A DNA stretch of 64,000 bases. It comes from DATBFG01 sp036558645 (GTDB lineage Bacteria > Acidobacteriota > Terriglobia > Terriglobales > Acidobacteriaceae). The stretch is taken from positions 1-64,000 of the forward strand of contig DATBFG010000071.1 in assembly GCA_036558645.1 (NCBI GenBank), written 5' to 3'. Made by a program: the position numbers and the translations under genes. Positions 52,253 through 61,716 of the stretch are shown here, in pieces (within the stretch, counting starts at the first letter, position 1; the number at the start of each line of letters is the position of its first letter). The notes below the pieces were generated by a model, which had not been told where the DNA came from, made no database searches, and worked only from the letters and a program-made list of their open reading frames with translations.

Positions 52253-52497
52253 GGACTCAATCCTCCACACAGAAAATAACAGCACACTAGTGTAATCCTA
52301 CGAATGGGGAATAAATCCTTTATTGTGAACACCTCTCCGCCGGAAGAGACGATGCTTAAGGAGAGAGACTTTGCTGTCTTTGGTAATGACAGATGCCGGC
52401 CTAGCATCGCCTAAAAATGAGGAAGTCTGCATCAAACCGGATATAATAATTATCAGTGAGGAACGGCCAGACTTTACCTTCCGAGAAGATCAATTCG

Positions 52498-53721
52498 ATG
52501 TCCATTAAAACGAAGGCAGTAGTTCTTGCGTCATCCGCCGCCATACTCGTGTTTATGGTAGTAGGTGGGCTGGATGGCGTCCGCGCTTCCAGCAACGATG
52601 GCGCATACCGACAATTGCAAGTCTATAGCGAGGTGCTCTCGCGGGTTCGCAGTGAATATGTTGAAGAGCCCAACATTCCGCAGGTCACCGACGGCGCTCT
52701 CCACGGCCTGCTCGAGTCACTGGATTCCAACTCAAGTTACCTGACGCCGGCGGAATACAAGGATTTCAAAGCGCACAAGAACGACACCCGGGGCGATATT
52801 GGCGCGGCCATTTCCAAGCGGTTTGGATATGCTTCGGTTGTCTCCGTGATCCCGGGCGGGCCTGCCGATAAGGCGGGAATCCAGGCGACTGACATCTTTG
52901 AGGCAATTGAAGGCAAGAGCACGCGTGAGTTGTCGCTGGCTGAAATTCGTAATCTGTTGAGCGGCCAGCCAGGTTCAAATGTGACGGTCTCAGTGGTGCG
53001 CGCGCGACGTGCGGAGCCGCAAAAGATGGTCATCACTCGCGACAATGTGAATATTCCGGCCGTTGCCGACAAGGTCATGGATGATGGAATTGCCTACATC
53101 CAGGTAGCCGCTTTTAACAAAGGCAAGTCGCAGGAAATCGCAGCGAAGCTGAAGAGTGTTCAAAAATCCGGGGCAAAAAAAGTCATTCTGGATCTGCGAA
53201 ACGTAGCCGAGGGAGAAGAGGCTGAGGGAATTGCCACAGCCAACCTCTTCTTGAACCACGGTACGATCACTTACCTGCAGGGGCAAAAGTATCCGCGTGA
53301 AGCCTTTAATGCGGACCCAGCCAAAGATGTAACCACGCTGCCTGTCGCTGTGCTGGTGAACAAAGGCACGGCTGGCCCGGCAGAAATTGTGGCGGCAGCT
53401 ATTCTCGAAAATGCTCGTGGTGACGTGATCGGCGACAAGACCTTTGGCGACGCGTCCGTGCAGAAGACCATTGAACTGCCCGACGGTTCAGCCCTAATGC
53501 TGTCCGTGGCCAAGTATTACACTCCGAGCGGCAAAGCCATCCAAGACACGGCCATAACACCGAACATCGTAGTCGCAGATGTCGATGATGACGGCGGCCT
53601 GCCTGACGATGACCAGGAGGCTACGCCGCCGGCCGAGGATACGACGAAAAAGCCGCAGCATCCGCAACAGGATGAGCAACTGCAAAAGGCAGTCGAAGTT
53701 CTGAAAAATCGCACCAGTTAA
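52498..53721 (+). CDS. S41 (C-terminal processing protease) homologue lacking the catalytic dyad
   Basis: 407 residues from ATG 52498, with an anchor or signal helix at 8-25. A PDZ domain (about 97-182) and the S41 core follow. Where active Ctp proteases have T-A-S-A-S-E with the nucleophile serine, this protein has TAGPAE (Gly293). Where they have TFGKGSVQ with the general-base lysine, it has TFGDASVQ (Asp318). Both catalytic residues are thus missing while the fold motifs (ILDLRN, YYTPSGKAIQ) are kept. The C-terminal tail is Asp/Pro/Gln-rich. It is probably a non-proteolytic periplasmic scaffold or binding protein. A strong terminator follows. Confidence 0.9.
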   Translation: MSIKTKAVVLASSAAILVFMVVGGLDGVRASSNDGAYRQLQVYSEVLSRVRSEYVEEPNIPQVTDGALHGLLESLDSNSSYLTPAEYKDFKAHKNDTRGDIGAAISKRFGYASVVSVIPGGPADKAGIQATDIFEAIEGKSTRELSLAEIRNLLSGQPGSNVTVSVVRARRAEPQKMVITRDNVNIPAVADKVMDDGIAYIQVAAFNKGKSQEIAAKLKSVQKSGAKKVILDLRNVAEGEEAEGIATANLFLNHGTITYLQGQKYPREAFNADPAKDVTTLPVAVLVNKGTAGPAEIVAAAILENARGDVIGDKTFGDASVQKTIELPDGSALMLSVAKYYTPSGKAIQDTAITPNIVVADVDDDGGLPDDDQEATPPAEDTTKKPQHPQQDEQLQKAVEVLKNRTS

Positions 53722-53741
53722 CCTGAGAGAAGGTTTCGTAG

Positions 53742-53774
53742 AAGGCACGGCCGCGAGCCGTGCCTTTGTTTTTT
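53742..53774 (+). terminator. intrinsic terminator after the S41 homologue
   Basis: AAGGCACGG and CCGTGCCTT form a 9-bp stem around CCGCGAG, followed by TGTTTTTT. It begins 20 bp after the stop. Confidence 0.92.
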
Positions 53775-53808
53775 GACAGCGCCCCCGCCGCGTCACATAA
53801 TTTAAAGC

Positions 53809-55173
53809 GTGCCTGAATCCCCGCTCGTCGACTCCCCACATTCGGCTATTTTGAGGCGTTCCTTCCGCAAAGCATTTCCACCGGCGGTGCGGGGGGAAGG
53901 CGTGTATCTGTGGGATTCTGAGGGAAAGCGGTATCTCGATTTCTCAGGCTCCGCCGCTGTCAACTTCATTGGTCATGGCGTCCCCGAAATCGCCGAGGCC
54001 ATGGCACAACAAGTGAAGCAACTTGAGTTCGTGCATAGCAGCCAATTCACAACACCGGTTGCTGAGCAGTACGCGGAGGAATTGATCGCATTCGCTGGAA
54101 AGAATTTTGAAGGTGGCGCCGTCTTTTTTACCTGTGGCGGCTCCGAGGCCATCGAAACTGCGATCAAGCTGGCGCGACAGTATCAGGTAGAAATTGGCGA
54201 GAAGAAAAGATACCAGGTCCTAAGCCGCAGCCAGAGCTATCACGGAGCCACCCTCGGTGCACTTGCTGTTTCTGGGAATAAACGCCGTCGCGATATCTAC
54301 ATGCCCATGGTGCGAGAGTTCGCACACATCGGACTGCCCTATTGCTATCGCTGCGCTTATGGATGCGAGGCCTGTGCCTCGAAGTACGCTTCGGAACTGA
54401 GCGAGGCCATTGACTCGTCCGGAAGCCAGGCAGCAGCCTTCATTTTTGAACCAATCAGCGGTGCGACGCTTGGGGCAGCCGTGCCCTGCGACGGGTATCT
54501 GCAGAAAGTGGAGGAAATCTGCCGTCGAACAGGTGTTTTGCTCATCGCAGATGAGGTCATGACCGGCATGGGCCGTACAGGAAGAAACTTTGCCGTCGAA
54601 CATTGGGCGATTTCGCCTGACATTCTCGTGACCGCGAAGGGGCTCTCGAGTGGATACGCCCCACTCGGCGCAGTCATTGCCACAAAGAAAGTCGTCGATG
54701 CAATCGCCACTGGCACAGGATCGCTCTTGCATGGGTTCACGTATAACTCGCATCCTATCTCTATGGCTGCCGGGCAGGCCGTGCTTCGCTGTTTGCTGGA
54801 CCGCGGTCTTGTGGGTGCCGCAAATTCATCTATGCCAGGTACTGTCGCGTCGTCTCTGAAGTCCGCCCTGCAGAGGTTGGGGGATTTGCCCGTGGTTGGC
54901 GATGTACGCGGGATTGGGCTACTTTGGGGAATCGAGTTTGTTGCTGACAGGACCACCAAGGCTCCCTTCAACTCTGAACTGAATTTTGCCGGCCGCGTTG
55001 GACAGGGAGCCGTCCGGAGAGGGCTGCTTGTGTACCCCATGCAGGGCTCAATCGACGGATTGCGCGGAGATCATCTCCTGATTGCGCCCCCGGCCGTGAT
55101 CTCGCCCGAGCAGATCAATTGGGCCGCTGAGCAATTGCGTGCATCGATCGAGGAAGCAGCCTCCCGAAACTAA
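53809..55173 (+). CDS. class III aminotransferase
   Basis: A 454-residue PLP enzyme from GTG. Landmarks: YLDFSGSAAVNFIGHG, FFTCGGSEAIETAIKLARQY, RSQSYHGATLGALAVSG, then LLIADEVMTGMGRTG with the cofactor Asp, and ILVTAKGLSSGYAPLGAV with the Schiff-base Lys. Cysteines in LPYCYRCAYGCEACASKY are unusual for the family and may mark a subgroup. Class III enzymes use omega-amino donors or acceptors (for example taurine, beta-alanine, GABA, diamines); the substrate is not readable. It is mono-cistronic. Confidence 0.9.
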   Translation: MPESPLVDSPHSAILRRSFRKAFPPAVRGEGVYLWDSEGKRYLDFSGSAAVNFIGHGVPEIAEAMAQQVKQLEFVHSSQFTTPVAEQYAEELIAFAGKNFEGGAVFFTCGGSEAIETAIKLARQYQVEIGEKKRYQVLSRSQSYHGATLGALAVSGNKRRRDIYMPMVREFAHIGLPYCYRCAYGCEACASKYASELSEAIDSSGSQAAAFIFEPISGATLGAAVPCDGYLQKVEEICRRTGVLLIADEVMTGMGRTGRNFAVEHWAISPDILVTAKGLSSGYAPLGAVIATKKVVDAIATGTGSLLHGFTYNSHPISMAAGQAVLRCLLDRGLVGAANSSMPGTVASSLKSALQRLGDLPVVGDVRGIGLLWGIEFVADRTTKAPFNSELNFAGRVGQGAVRRGLLVYPMQGSIDGLRGDHLLIAPPAVISPEQINWAAEQLRASIEEAASRN

Positions 55174-55291
55174 TCCAGCAAAGGACCAGCTACCCGCGCA
55201 GCGGGCTAGTGTCGAATTATTTCGGTCCAGAACCGAGTGAGCAATTAGTTTAGATCTGATTGCATGTTATTCATTCCGAAGTGCTTAAGTG

Positions 55292-55319
55292 TTGACGCAG
55301 ATTTCAGGCACAATCTATT
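55292..55319 (+). promoter_or_regulatory. possible promoter for the CDP-alcohol transferase/GtrA pair
   Basis: TTGACG at 55292-55297 and TCTATT at 55314-55319 with a 16-bp spacer, about 60 bp before the chosen start. Matches are partial. Confidence 0.35.
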
Positions 55320-55376
55320 TCGAGCACATTGATCAGAGATCCACACATGATGCAAGCTGAGCCAAGAGGCTCAAGT

Positions 55377-56093
55377 ATGGCCACTTCTATGATGAATATC
55401 CACGAGCAAGCAAAGTCACAGCCCTCAACAGAATTGCCTTTTCGTGACTCGGAACGAATTCAACAAAGTTTTCTTGCCGGTCCCGAAAAACAGGTGCTGA
55501 TGGGAATGGCCAGCCGACTCCCCGCTTGGATCAATTCCGATCATCTGACTGCACTCGGATTCATCGCACAAGTGATGACCGGGATCAGCTACGCCTTGTC
55601 ACGATCGAACCGCCTTTGGCTTATCTCCGCGATCTTTTTTCTGGGATTGAACTGGCTGGGAGATAGTCTCGATGGAACACTCGCTCGAGTGCGCAATCAT
55701 ATGCGCCCGAGATACGGGTTCTACGTTGATCACATCCTCGATACCTTCGGAGCTGTGTTTCTTATGGCCGGATTGGCTGCTTCGGGTTATATGCATCCCT
55801 ATGTCGCGACGGGATTGTTGATCGCTTTCCTGCTGCTTTCCGTTCAGTCGTACTTAGCGACGTACTCGTTGGGCGAGTTTCGGCTCTCGTTTTGGAAATT
55901 TGGACCGACCGAACTGCGTCTTCTCTTAGTGATCGGAAATCTCGCACTATTTCGCTGGCCGATCGTGTTGCACGGCCATTACCGCCTGTTCGATGTGGGT
56001 GGACTGATTGGGATGGTCGGGATGGTAGCGATGGCGGTTTCCTTTACTGCCATGAACATATGTCGTCTGTATCGCCAGGAGCGGATTCCATGA
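55377..56093 (+). CDS. CDP-alcohol phosphatidyltransferase
   Basis: 238 residues. ATG 55377 with AGAGG seven bases upstream is preferred over TTG 55329 and ATG 55344. The full family motif D-x2-D-G-x2-A-R-...-G-x3-D-x3-D is present as DSLDGTLARVRN then GFYVDHILD. About six membrane helices follow the usual arrangement. It makes a phospholipid or polyol-phosphate product from a CDP-alcohol and an acceptor; the exact product is unknown. The stop overlaps the next start (ATGA). Confidence 0.9.
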   Translation: MATSMMNIHEQAKSQPSTELPFRDSERIQQSFLAGPEKQVLMGMASRLPAWINSDHLTALGFIAQVMTGISYALSRSNRLWLISAIFFLGLNWLGDSLDGTLARVRNHMRPRYGFYVDHILDTFGAVFLMAGLAASGYMHPYVATGLLIAFLLLSVQSYLATYSLGEFRLSFWKFGPTELRLLLVIGNLALFRWPIVLHGHYRLFDVGGLIGMVGMVAMAVSFTAMNICRLYRQERIP

Positions 56094-56503
56094 TGGCTTG
56101 GCCAAGTTCGGCCATTCGTTGGGCAAAGTTCAACGCAGTAGGGGGTTTAGGGATTGGCGTCCAGCTATGTGTTCTCGGCTTATCCACGCGGCTATGTCAG
56201 CTCAACTACCTGGCAGCGACGGCGGTGGCCGTAGAAGCCGCGATCATTCACAACTATCTATGGCACGATCGATTCACGTGGTCGGATCGGCCTTCCGATG
56301 GAAGGGTTTCGAGATTTATGAAATTCAATCTGACTACCGGTGCCCTGTCGATTCTTGGAAATCTGGCGTTCATGCGCGTCCTGGTTGGGTTATGGAACAT
56401 TCCCTACCTACGGGCCAATCTGATCACGATTGGGATGTGTTCCATCGCTAATTTTCTAATCAGCGATCACATCGTATTCAAAGAAGCGGATCGTTACGCG
56501 TAA
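56090..56503 (+). CDS. GtrA-like membrane protein
   Basis: 137 residues, ATG overlapping the previous stop. Four predicted membrane helices. IRWAKFNAVGGLGIGVQL, EAAIIHNYLWHDRFTW and the end ANFLISDHIVFKEA are typical GtrA signatures. GtrA proteins are thought to help move or present polyprenyl-linked sugars. Coupled translation with a CDP-alcohol phosphotransferase suggests shared work on a lipid-linked envelope product (inference). Confidence 0.88.
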   Translation: MMAWPSSAIRWAKFNAVGGLGIGVQLCVLGLSTRLCQLNYLAATAVAVEAAIIHNYLWHDRFTWSDRPSDGRVSRFMKFNLTTGALSILGNLAFMRVLVGLWNIPYLRANLITIGMCSIANFLISDHIVFKEADRYA

Positions 56504-56529
56504 TCGTGGGCTAGACAAGACATGTCTGA

Positions 56530-57318
56530 TTACTCGCCATGATTGTGCATTTGTCTCTGCACCGACCAAATGTCTTCCGGCTTCTGTTCGAACGGGTAGA
56601 GGTGGACCATCCATCCGAAAATCTGCGGCATAAACCGTCCACCTGCGGCGTCACACTCTTCCTTGCTGATGATTGAGCCCAGCAATCCAAACTTGGGATG
56701 AGCACCCCACATGTCGTTCTTCTTGTCTTCCGGTGGAATGCACATGTTGATGTGGGCGTGCCATTGGGCAACACTGAGCGGAATACGCGCATTAAGCTCA
56801 TCTTCGCCTGTGCCCTTGCGTGCCGTGTACATGACGCCGATCAGTTTGTAATCGTCTCCATGCTTCTCGTAGAGAAGTGATGTCGGGTGTTCAGAGTTAA
56901 ATTGCCGGGCCGCTTCCATTCCGTACCAGTAGTTCGTGAAGTGGTATTGCTTCTGTGGAAGTTCAGGCAGGAAGATCTTGTAACCATCGGCGAGCGCCAC
57001 CTTGTAGTTCTTGTATTTGTCAGCAACACGTCGGGCCACCCTCACCACTTCATCGGCCTTTTGCTGATCGCCGTTTTGTGGCTCACGCAGCGCAGTCATC
57101 CTCATGTGCGGCCCCATGTCAAGATGATGCTCTTCCATCGAATGCATGGCATGTGCACTGCCGTCGTTGTTCATGCCGGGCATATCACGCATCGCGTCCA
57201 TGTCCGATGAGGGTTTCCCTGTGCTCGACATGTCAGCCACATTCTGTTGGGCCCAGCCGGGTGCTAGAAAAAGAACACCAACAACGATGTAAGCGATTGC
57301 AAGAATCCTCGTTCTCAT
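56530..57318 (-). CDS. secreted Met/His-rich protein, possible metal binder
   Basis: 262 residues. ATG 57318 with GAGGAAA six bases upstream is preferred to 57333. A signal peptide ends near GWAQQ. Residues ~25-75 form a low-complexity stretch rich in Met, His and Asp (DMPGMNNDGSAHAMHSMEEH and further MxxxM/HxxM repeats), like copper-binding loops. The rest (about 80-260) is a conserved-looking domain with YGMEAARQFN, PTSLLYEKHGDDYKLIGVMY, AQWHAHINMCIPP and GWMVHLYPFE. I do not recognise the family. The His residues in WHAHINMC could also ligate metal. Confidence 0.7.
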   Translation of the reverse strand: MRTRILAIAYIVVGVLFLAPGWAQQNVADMSSTGKPSSDMDAMRDMPGMNNDGSAHAMHSMEEHHLDMGPHMRMTALREPQNGDQQKADEVVRVARRVADKYKNYKVALADGYKIFLPELPQKQYHFTNYWYGMEAARQFNSEHPTSLLYEKHGDDYKLIGVMYTARKGTGEDELNARIPLSVAQWHAHINMCIPPEDKKNDMWGAHPKFGLLGSIISKEECDAAGGRFMPQIFGWMVHLYPFEQKPEDIWSVQRQMHNHGE

Positions 57319-57381
57319 GCAGCTTTTCCTCACGATATATAAACCCTGTCCGATGACACGTGTTGCTGCAAGAACAAGGCG

Positions 57382-58821
57382 TTACTGTGGGTTACGGGAG
57401 TAATGAGTACTGGCAGAAGGCACCCGGTTGTCGCTCTCGGATGCGACAAGGTTTGCCGCTTCAGTGCCAGATCGAACACAGTCCGGCACGCCGATTCCAC
57501 GAAAACCATTTCCGGCGAGTGCAAAGCCCGGCAGTTGCTGGGTGAGCTTAGCAATCCTTTCCAATCTCTCAAGGTGCCCGACACCATATTGCGCCATGGC
57601 TCCGCGCCATTTGTAGACTCTCGAAAACTGGGGCTCAGCCCTTATTCCGATGATTTGTTGCAGTTCATTCCGCGCGGTTCGGAGAATTTCCTCGTCCGAG
57701 CCTGTGAGAATTTCCTCATCTCGCGACCCGCCCATGAAGCACCGGATCAGCGCTCGGTCATCGGGAGCGCGATGTGGAAATTTGTTGTGCACGAATGTGG
57801 CGGCCAGCATCCTTTTCCCCTCGCTTTTCGGAACTAAGAAGCCGAATCCGGGAGGAAGCGCTGCCCGTACGCTCTGGTCGTAACCCAGTGTGAGCGTCAC
57901 AGAGGAGCTGTACTGGATGCTACGCAGCTCTGAAGCCAACTCAGGACTGGTGCTCTGTAGAAATTTGGCCGCGCTCAGCGTCGGAGTGGCGACAATGACT
58001 GCGTCGAAGTAGTCAGATCCCTGCTGACTCCCGATCATCCAGCCATCATCTTGCGGGGAGACCGATTGGATAATCCGATTCGTCCGAAAGGCTGTGGCGG
58101 GAAGCCTCGCGAGAAGGGCATCCACTAATTGCTGCATGCCCTCTTTCAGTGAAGTGAACAGCGGTCGCGGCGATGTGCTCGTGTTTGAGTTCTTACGGCG
58201 TGCGGCTAGCATCGCGCGCCCGAGACTGCCGTGTTGCGCTTCCATCTCGGCGAACCTTGGCAACACCGCTCGCACGCTAAGTTGCGAAGCATCTCCACCA
58301 TAGACCCCTGAGAGGAGTGGATCGGCCAGCCGGTCGACCATTTCGGCTCCGTAATGGCGTCCCACGAGTGCTGCGACGGTTTCGTCCCCTTCGGCCTTTC
58401 GCGGAGGATGGAACCATTCTTTCGCCATACGCAACTTGCTTCCCACTGAGAATAGCGGAGACAAGATCGTGGGCATGATTTTCGTGGGAACCATAAACAT
58501 CAGGCCGTCTGGCATCACCACAAGCTTGCCGTTCACCAGAATGTACGTTTTACGATCGACATCATTGGACCCAATGAGTTGGTCCTCGAGTCCCACCTTT
58601 CTGCACAGCTCCGTTGCCCAGGGTTTTTCTGTAAGAAAGGAGTCCGGACCAGCTTCCACCAGGCATCCATCCACACGTTCGGTGACCAGCACTCCTCCGA
58701 AACGATCAGCGGCTTCGAACAGGACATAATCCAATGCCGCGCCTGCGCTTCGCTTTTCTTCAAGCGAGAAGGCCGCCGACAACCCGGATATGCCACCACC
58801 GATAATCGCGATTCGTTTCAT
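57382..58821 (-). CDS. hemY: protoporphyrinogen/coproporphyrinogen oxidase (HemY type)
   Basis: A 479-residue FAD enzyme. The Rossmann motif IAIIGGGISGLSAAFSLEEK starts the protein. FGGVLVTERVDGCLVEAGPDSFL and the C-terminal FALAGNGFRGIGVPDCVRSG are typical. It oxidises protoporphyrinogen or coproporphyrinogen with O2. Its start overlaps the hemH stop by ATGA, and it is the last gene of hemE-hemH-hemY. Confidence 0.93.
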   Translation of the reverse strand: MKRIAIIGGGISGLSAAFSLEEKRSAGAALDYVLFEAADRFGGVLVTERVDGCLVEAGPDSFLTEKPWATELCRKVGLEDQLIGSNDVDRKTYILVNGKLVVMPDGLMFMVPTKIMPTILSPLFSVGSKLRMAKEWFHPPRKAEGDETVAALVGRHYGAEMVDRLADPLLSGVYGGDASQLSVRAVLPRFAEMEAQHGSLGRAMLAARRKNSNTSTSPRPLFTSLKEGMQQLVDALLARLPATAFRTNRIIQSVSPQDDGWMIGSQQGSDYFDAVIVATPTLSAAKFLQSTSPELASELRSIQYSSSVTLTLGYDQSVRAALPPGFGFLVPKSEGKRMLAATFVHNKFPHRAPDDRALIRCFMGGSRDEEILTGSDEEILRTARNELQQIIGIRAEPQFSRVYKWRGAMAQYGVGHLERLERIAKLTQQLPGFALAGNGFRGIGVPDCVRSGTEAANLVASESDNRVPSASTHYSRNPQ

Positions 58822-59735
58822 GACGAGAGGCGAGCGAGGCGAGTTCGAGCAAGCTCTGCCAATGCCGCCGTCAACAAGGGTGATTCGTTCAAGGACTCAG
58901 AGCGCCACAAACGAAGACCCTCATTCTCGGCGAACCGTTTGAAGGAAATATCGATATCGTAGAGCACTTCTACGTGATCGCACAGAAATCCAATGGGATC
59001 GATGAAGACACCCCTCCGGCCCTGTTGCTTGAACTGACGGATGGTATCTTCCACCGTTGGTCCTAACCATGCCCCACCAGACATTCCTTGACTCTGAAAA
59101 GCAAAGGTCCACTGTTCTCGTTTTAGCGACAGCTCGCGTGCAACGAGGGAAGCAGTCTCCTTGGCCTGTGCTTCATAGGGATCACCATCGGTGATGGTTC
59201 GCTGCGGCACACTATGCGCCGTAAAAATGATCGGTATCTCGTCTCCGGCGAACGCGCATGCCTCGCTCCACTTCTTGCGAAGCTTGACCGCGAATGCCTT
59301 AATCAACAAAGGATGGTCATGCCACGATTCGATAAAATCCATCGTAAAGGGCATCCCATCTTTCCCCTGTAATGCAGCTCGATAGAGACCAACACTGGTC
59401 TGGGAATTTTGGGGAGCCATACAAATTGCAACAACATGCTCAATTCCATCGGAGGACATTGCACTGAGTGCGCTCGCAATGAAAGGCTTCCAGTTGCGCA
59501 TGCCTGCATAGCAAGGAAGGCCCAACTCGCGCGCCAATTGATCTTTTTGTTGCAATGTCCAGCACGTAAGGGGCGATCGCCCGATCAGGCTGTAGCGGTG
59601 TTGGACCTCATCGATCACCGTCTTGGGTAGCGGACGGCCTCCCGTGACTTGCAACAGGAATTCTGGGATCTCATCAACACTCTCTGGGCTGCCATGGGCC
59701 AGCAGCAATACCGCGCTTTTTCTGGAAAGGGTCAT
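58818..59735 (-). CDS. hemH: ferrochelatase
   Basis: A 305-residue protein. AVLLLAHGSPESVDEIPEFL at the N-terminus, the catalytic His in IIFTAHSVPQRTI, and the Glu-containing IGFLCDHVEVLYDIDI near the C-terminus are present. It inserts Fe2+ into protoporphyrin or coproporphyrin. No 2Fe-2S tail is seen. Overlap by ATGA with hemY and 3 bp from hemE show one operon. Confidence 0.94.
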   Translation of the reverse strand: MTLSRKSAVLLLAHGSPESVDEIPEFLLQVTGGRPLPKTVIDEVQHRYSLIGRSPLTCWTLQQKDQLARELGLPCYAGMRNWKPFIASALSAMSSDGIEHVVAICMAPQNSQTSVGLYRAALQGKDGMPFTMDFIESWHDHPLLIKAFAVKLRKKWSEACAFAGDEIPIIFTAHSVPQRTITDGDPYEAQAKETASLVARELSLKREQWTFAFQSQGMSGGAWLGPTVEDTIRQFKQQGRRGVFIDPIGFLCDHVEVLYDIDISFKRFAENEGLRLWRSESLNESPLLTAALAELARTRLARLSS

Positions 59736-59738
59736 CAG

Positions 59739-60791
59739 CTAACGTGAAGCAGAGGCGAATTGAGCCGAATGTTCCTGCACAAACTGAGCCAGCTTCTTTA
59801 CATTCTCCACCGGCGTCTCTGGAAGGATGCCATGCCCTAAGTTGAAAATGTGACCAGCACGGCCATTTGCACGCTTTAGGATATCCGCGGTACGCGCTTC
59901 GACCTCCTTCCAGTCGGCGAAAAGTACGACTGGATCAAGATTACCTTGTACAGCTACACGACGGTTCAAGCTCTGCCAGCCGACATCTAACGGAATCCGC
60001 CAGTCCAAGCCAATCACCTCTGCACCGGTCTCCAGCATAGAAGGAAGAAGAGTAGAGCTGTCAGTCCCGAAGTAAATGATGGGAACACCGGTTTCCTGCA
60101 GCTTCTTCACCAACTCCGTCGTACGCGGCAGGACGTAACGTCGATAGTCCTCTACACTCAAACATCCAACCCAGCTGTCGAAAATCTGGATAACGTCAGC
60201 CCCCGCTCGGACTTGTTCTGCAGCGTATGCCGAGGTCACTGCCACCAGTTTGCTCATCAATTCGTCCCATACATCTGGCGACGCATACATCATCTTTTTT
60301 GCAAAAACGTAATTGCGCGAACCGCCACCTTCGATCATGTAGCTGGCGAGAGTAAACGGAGCGCCGCAGAACCCAATGACAGGCAGTTTTTCTCCAAAGT
60401 GCCTTGCAACCAACCGAACCGCATCCGAAACGTAGCCGAGGTCGGCAGCACGGTCTACCCGCAGATCCCTGACGTCCCCTGCCTCCCGGACGGGCCTTTC
60501 GATGATGGGTCCCTCCCCCGAGGCGAAACGGAACGGAAGTCCCATTACTTCGAGGGGCAGCAGGAGATCTGCAAAGATAATTGCGGCATCAACGGCGAGG
60601 ACCTCCGCCGCAGTGATGGTGACATCGGCGGCAACGTCGGGCTTCTTACAAATTTCAATCAGGGAATACTGCTTGCGCACGGCCCGATACTCTGCCATGT
60701 AACGTCCGGCCTGCCGCATGAACCAGACCGGGGTGCGATCGGTCGGCAGAGACTTGCATGCCTTGACGAAGAGGGAGTTTGGGGCTGACAT
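59739..60791 (-). CDS. hemE: uroporphyrinogen decarboxylase
   Basis: A 350-residue protein. TPVWFMRQAGRYMAEYRAVR near the N-terminus and the Asp of IIFADLLLPLEVMG match the active site. GFCGAPFTLASYMIEGGGSRN is the family signature. It converts uroporphyrinogen III to coproporphyrinogen III in the cytoplasm, and is the first gene of the operon. Confidence 0.96.
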   Translation of the reverse strand: MSAPNSLFVKACKSLPTDRTPVWFMRQAGRYMAEYRAVRKQYSLIEICKKPDVAADVTITAAEVLAVDAAIIFADLLLPLEVMGLPFRFASGEGPIIERPVREAGDVRDLRVDRAADLGYVSDAVRLVARHFGEKLPVIGFCGAPFTLASYMIEGGGSRNYVFAKKMMYASPDVWDELMSKLVAVTSAYAAEQVRAGADVIQIFDSWVGCLSVEDYRRYVLPRTTELVKKLQETGVPIIYFGTDSSTLLPSMLETGAEVIGLDWRIPLDVGWQSLNRRVAVQGNLDPVVLFADWKEVEARTADILKRANGRAGHIFNLGHGILPETPVENVKKLAQFVQEHSAQFASASR

Positions 60792-60903
60792 GAGCCCTCC
60801 AATGTAGCACCTTTAGCAGCAGGTCTGCTCGAATCGCTAAGGGAGAACGGGCAGAGGAAATTCGTCAATTTTGCTCCCCGCAGCGGTCCGTTTGCGCGAC
60901 AAG

Positions 60904-60927
60904 AAAGGCCCTCGGATGAGGGCCTTT
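60904..60927 (-). terminator. intrinsic terminator for the DUF5818 gene
   Basis: On the minus strand AAAGGCCCTC/GAGGGCCTTT form a 10-bp stem with a 4-base loop, followed by CTTGT. It lies 30 bp after the stop of the leftward gene; its T-run is short. Confidence 0.7.
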
Positions 60928-60956
60928 GGCATTTGTTTATGCACTGGTGAAGCCGA

Positions 60957-61448
60957 CTACGACAAGGGCTCGATTTTTTGAACGTGGATGACGGCGCTGC
61001 CCTCGTCCAGCATCCCAAGAATCCGAACCCTCTGTCCATCGTATTGCTTGGCCTGATCCTGATCGTCCAGTTTGTATGAAGTCGTGTCAGAAATCTTCAA
61101 CACATAACTGTCCGACTCTTTCCCGACTACACCAGTGAAGGTCTGAGCCGCAGGGGATGAGGTCTGTCCACGATCTCCCTCAGTCATAGTCGCCGCCGGC
61201 GAAGAAGGTGTATCCGGAGCCGGTGGCTGTGTCTCTGGTTGAGGCTCGGGCGCCGGCGGCTTTACATGGGGAGAGCCTTCCGGCACCGGCTCCGGCGTTT
61301 GCATATCTGTCCACGCAATCAGTGTGGAACTGAATAGCGGAATAACACCGGGCAGGCTTGAACCCGGATTTTCGAGATCCGATTGCGCCAATGCCGCGGG
61401 AATAACCAGAACGGAGCAAATCACCATCATTATGAGACCCTGTTTCAT
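60957..61448 (-). CDS. secreted DUF5818-domain protein
   Basis: A 163-residue protein with a signal peptide (about 1-22, ending ALAQS), a Pro/Glu-rich linker (about 50-85, with repeated PEP and PAP), and a small beta-barrel (about 103-160: FTGVVGKESDSYVLKI, YKLDDQDQAKQYDGQRVRI, LGMLDEGSAVIHVQKIEPL) that fits DUF5818, an OB-like fold common in Acidobacteria. Function unknown. Confidence 0.7.
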   Translation of the reverse strand: MKQGLIMMVICSVLVIPAALAQSDLENPGSSLPGVIPLFSSTLIAWTDMQTPEPVPEGSPHVKPPAPEPQPETQPPAPDTPSSPAATMTEGDRGQTSSPAAQTFTGVVGKESDSYVLKISDTTSYKLDDQDQAKQYDGQRVRILGMLDEGSAVIHVQKIEPLS

Positions 61449-61716
61449 AAAAGTACCTCATTAGGTCAAAAGCCTTAGTTGCTATTGCAATAGGCCAGCC
61501 GTTTTGTAAGTCGATCATTCCTCGTGACAGCAGGACCGTGAGATGCCTAAACCGTGCATTTTGTGCAGCTGCTCCGTAGAAATAAGCCGTACATGAAACT
61601 CTGTATCTACCCTGAGACTCGGTGCACTCTTGAGTCCGGAATGAACCAAAACAGTACCCATTTCCAACGCGTAAATCGCACTAATATTTTGGGTGAATTC
61701 CCGGGAGGTACTCTCA

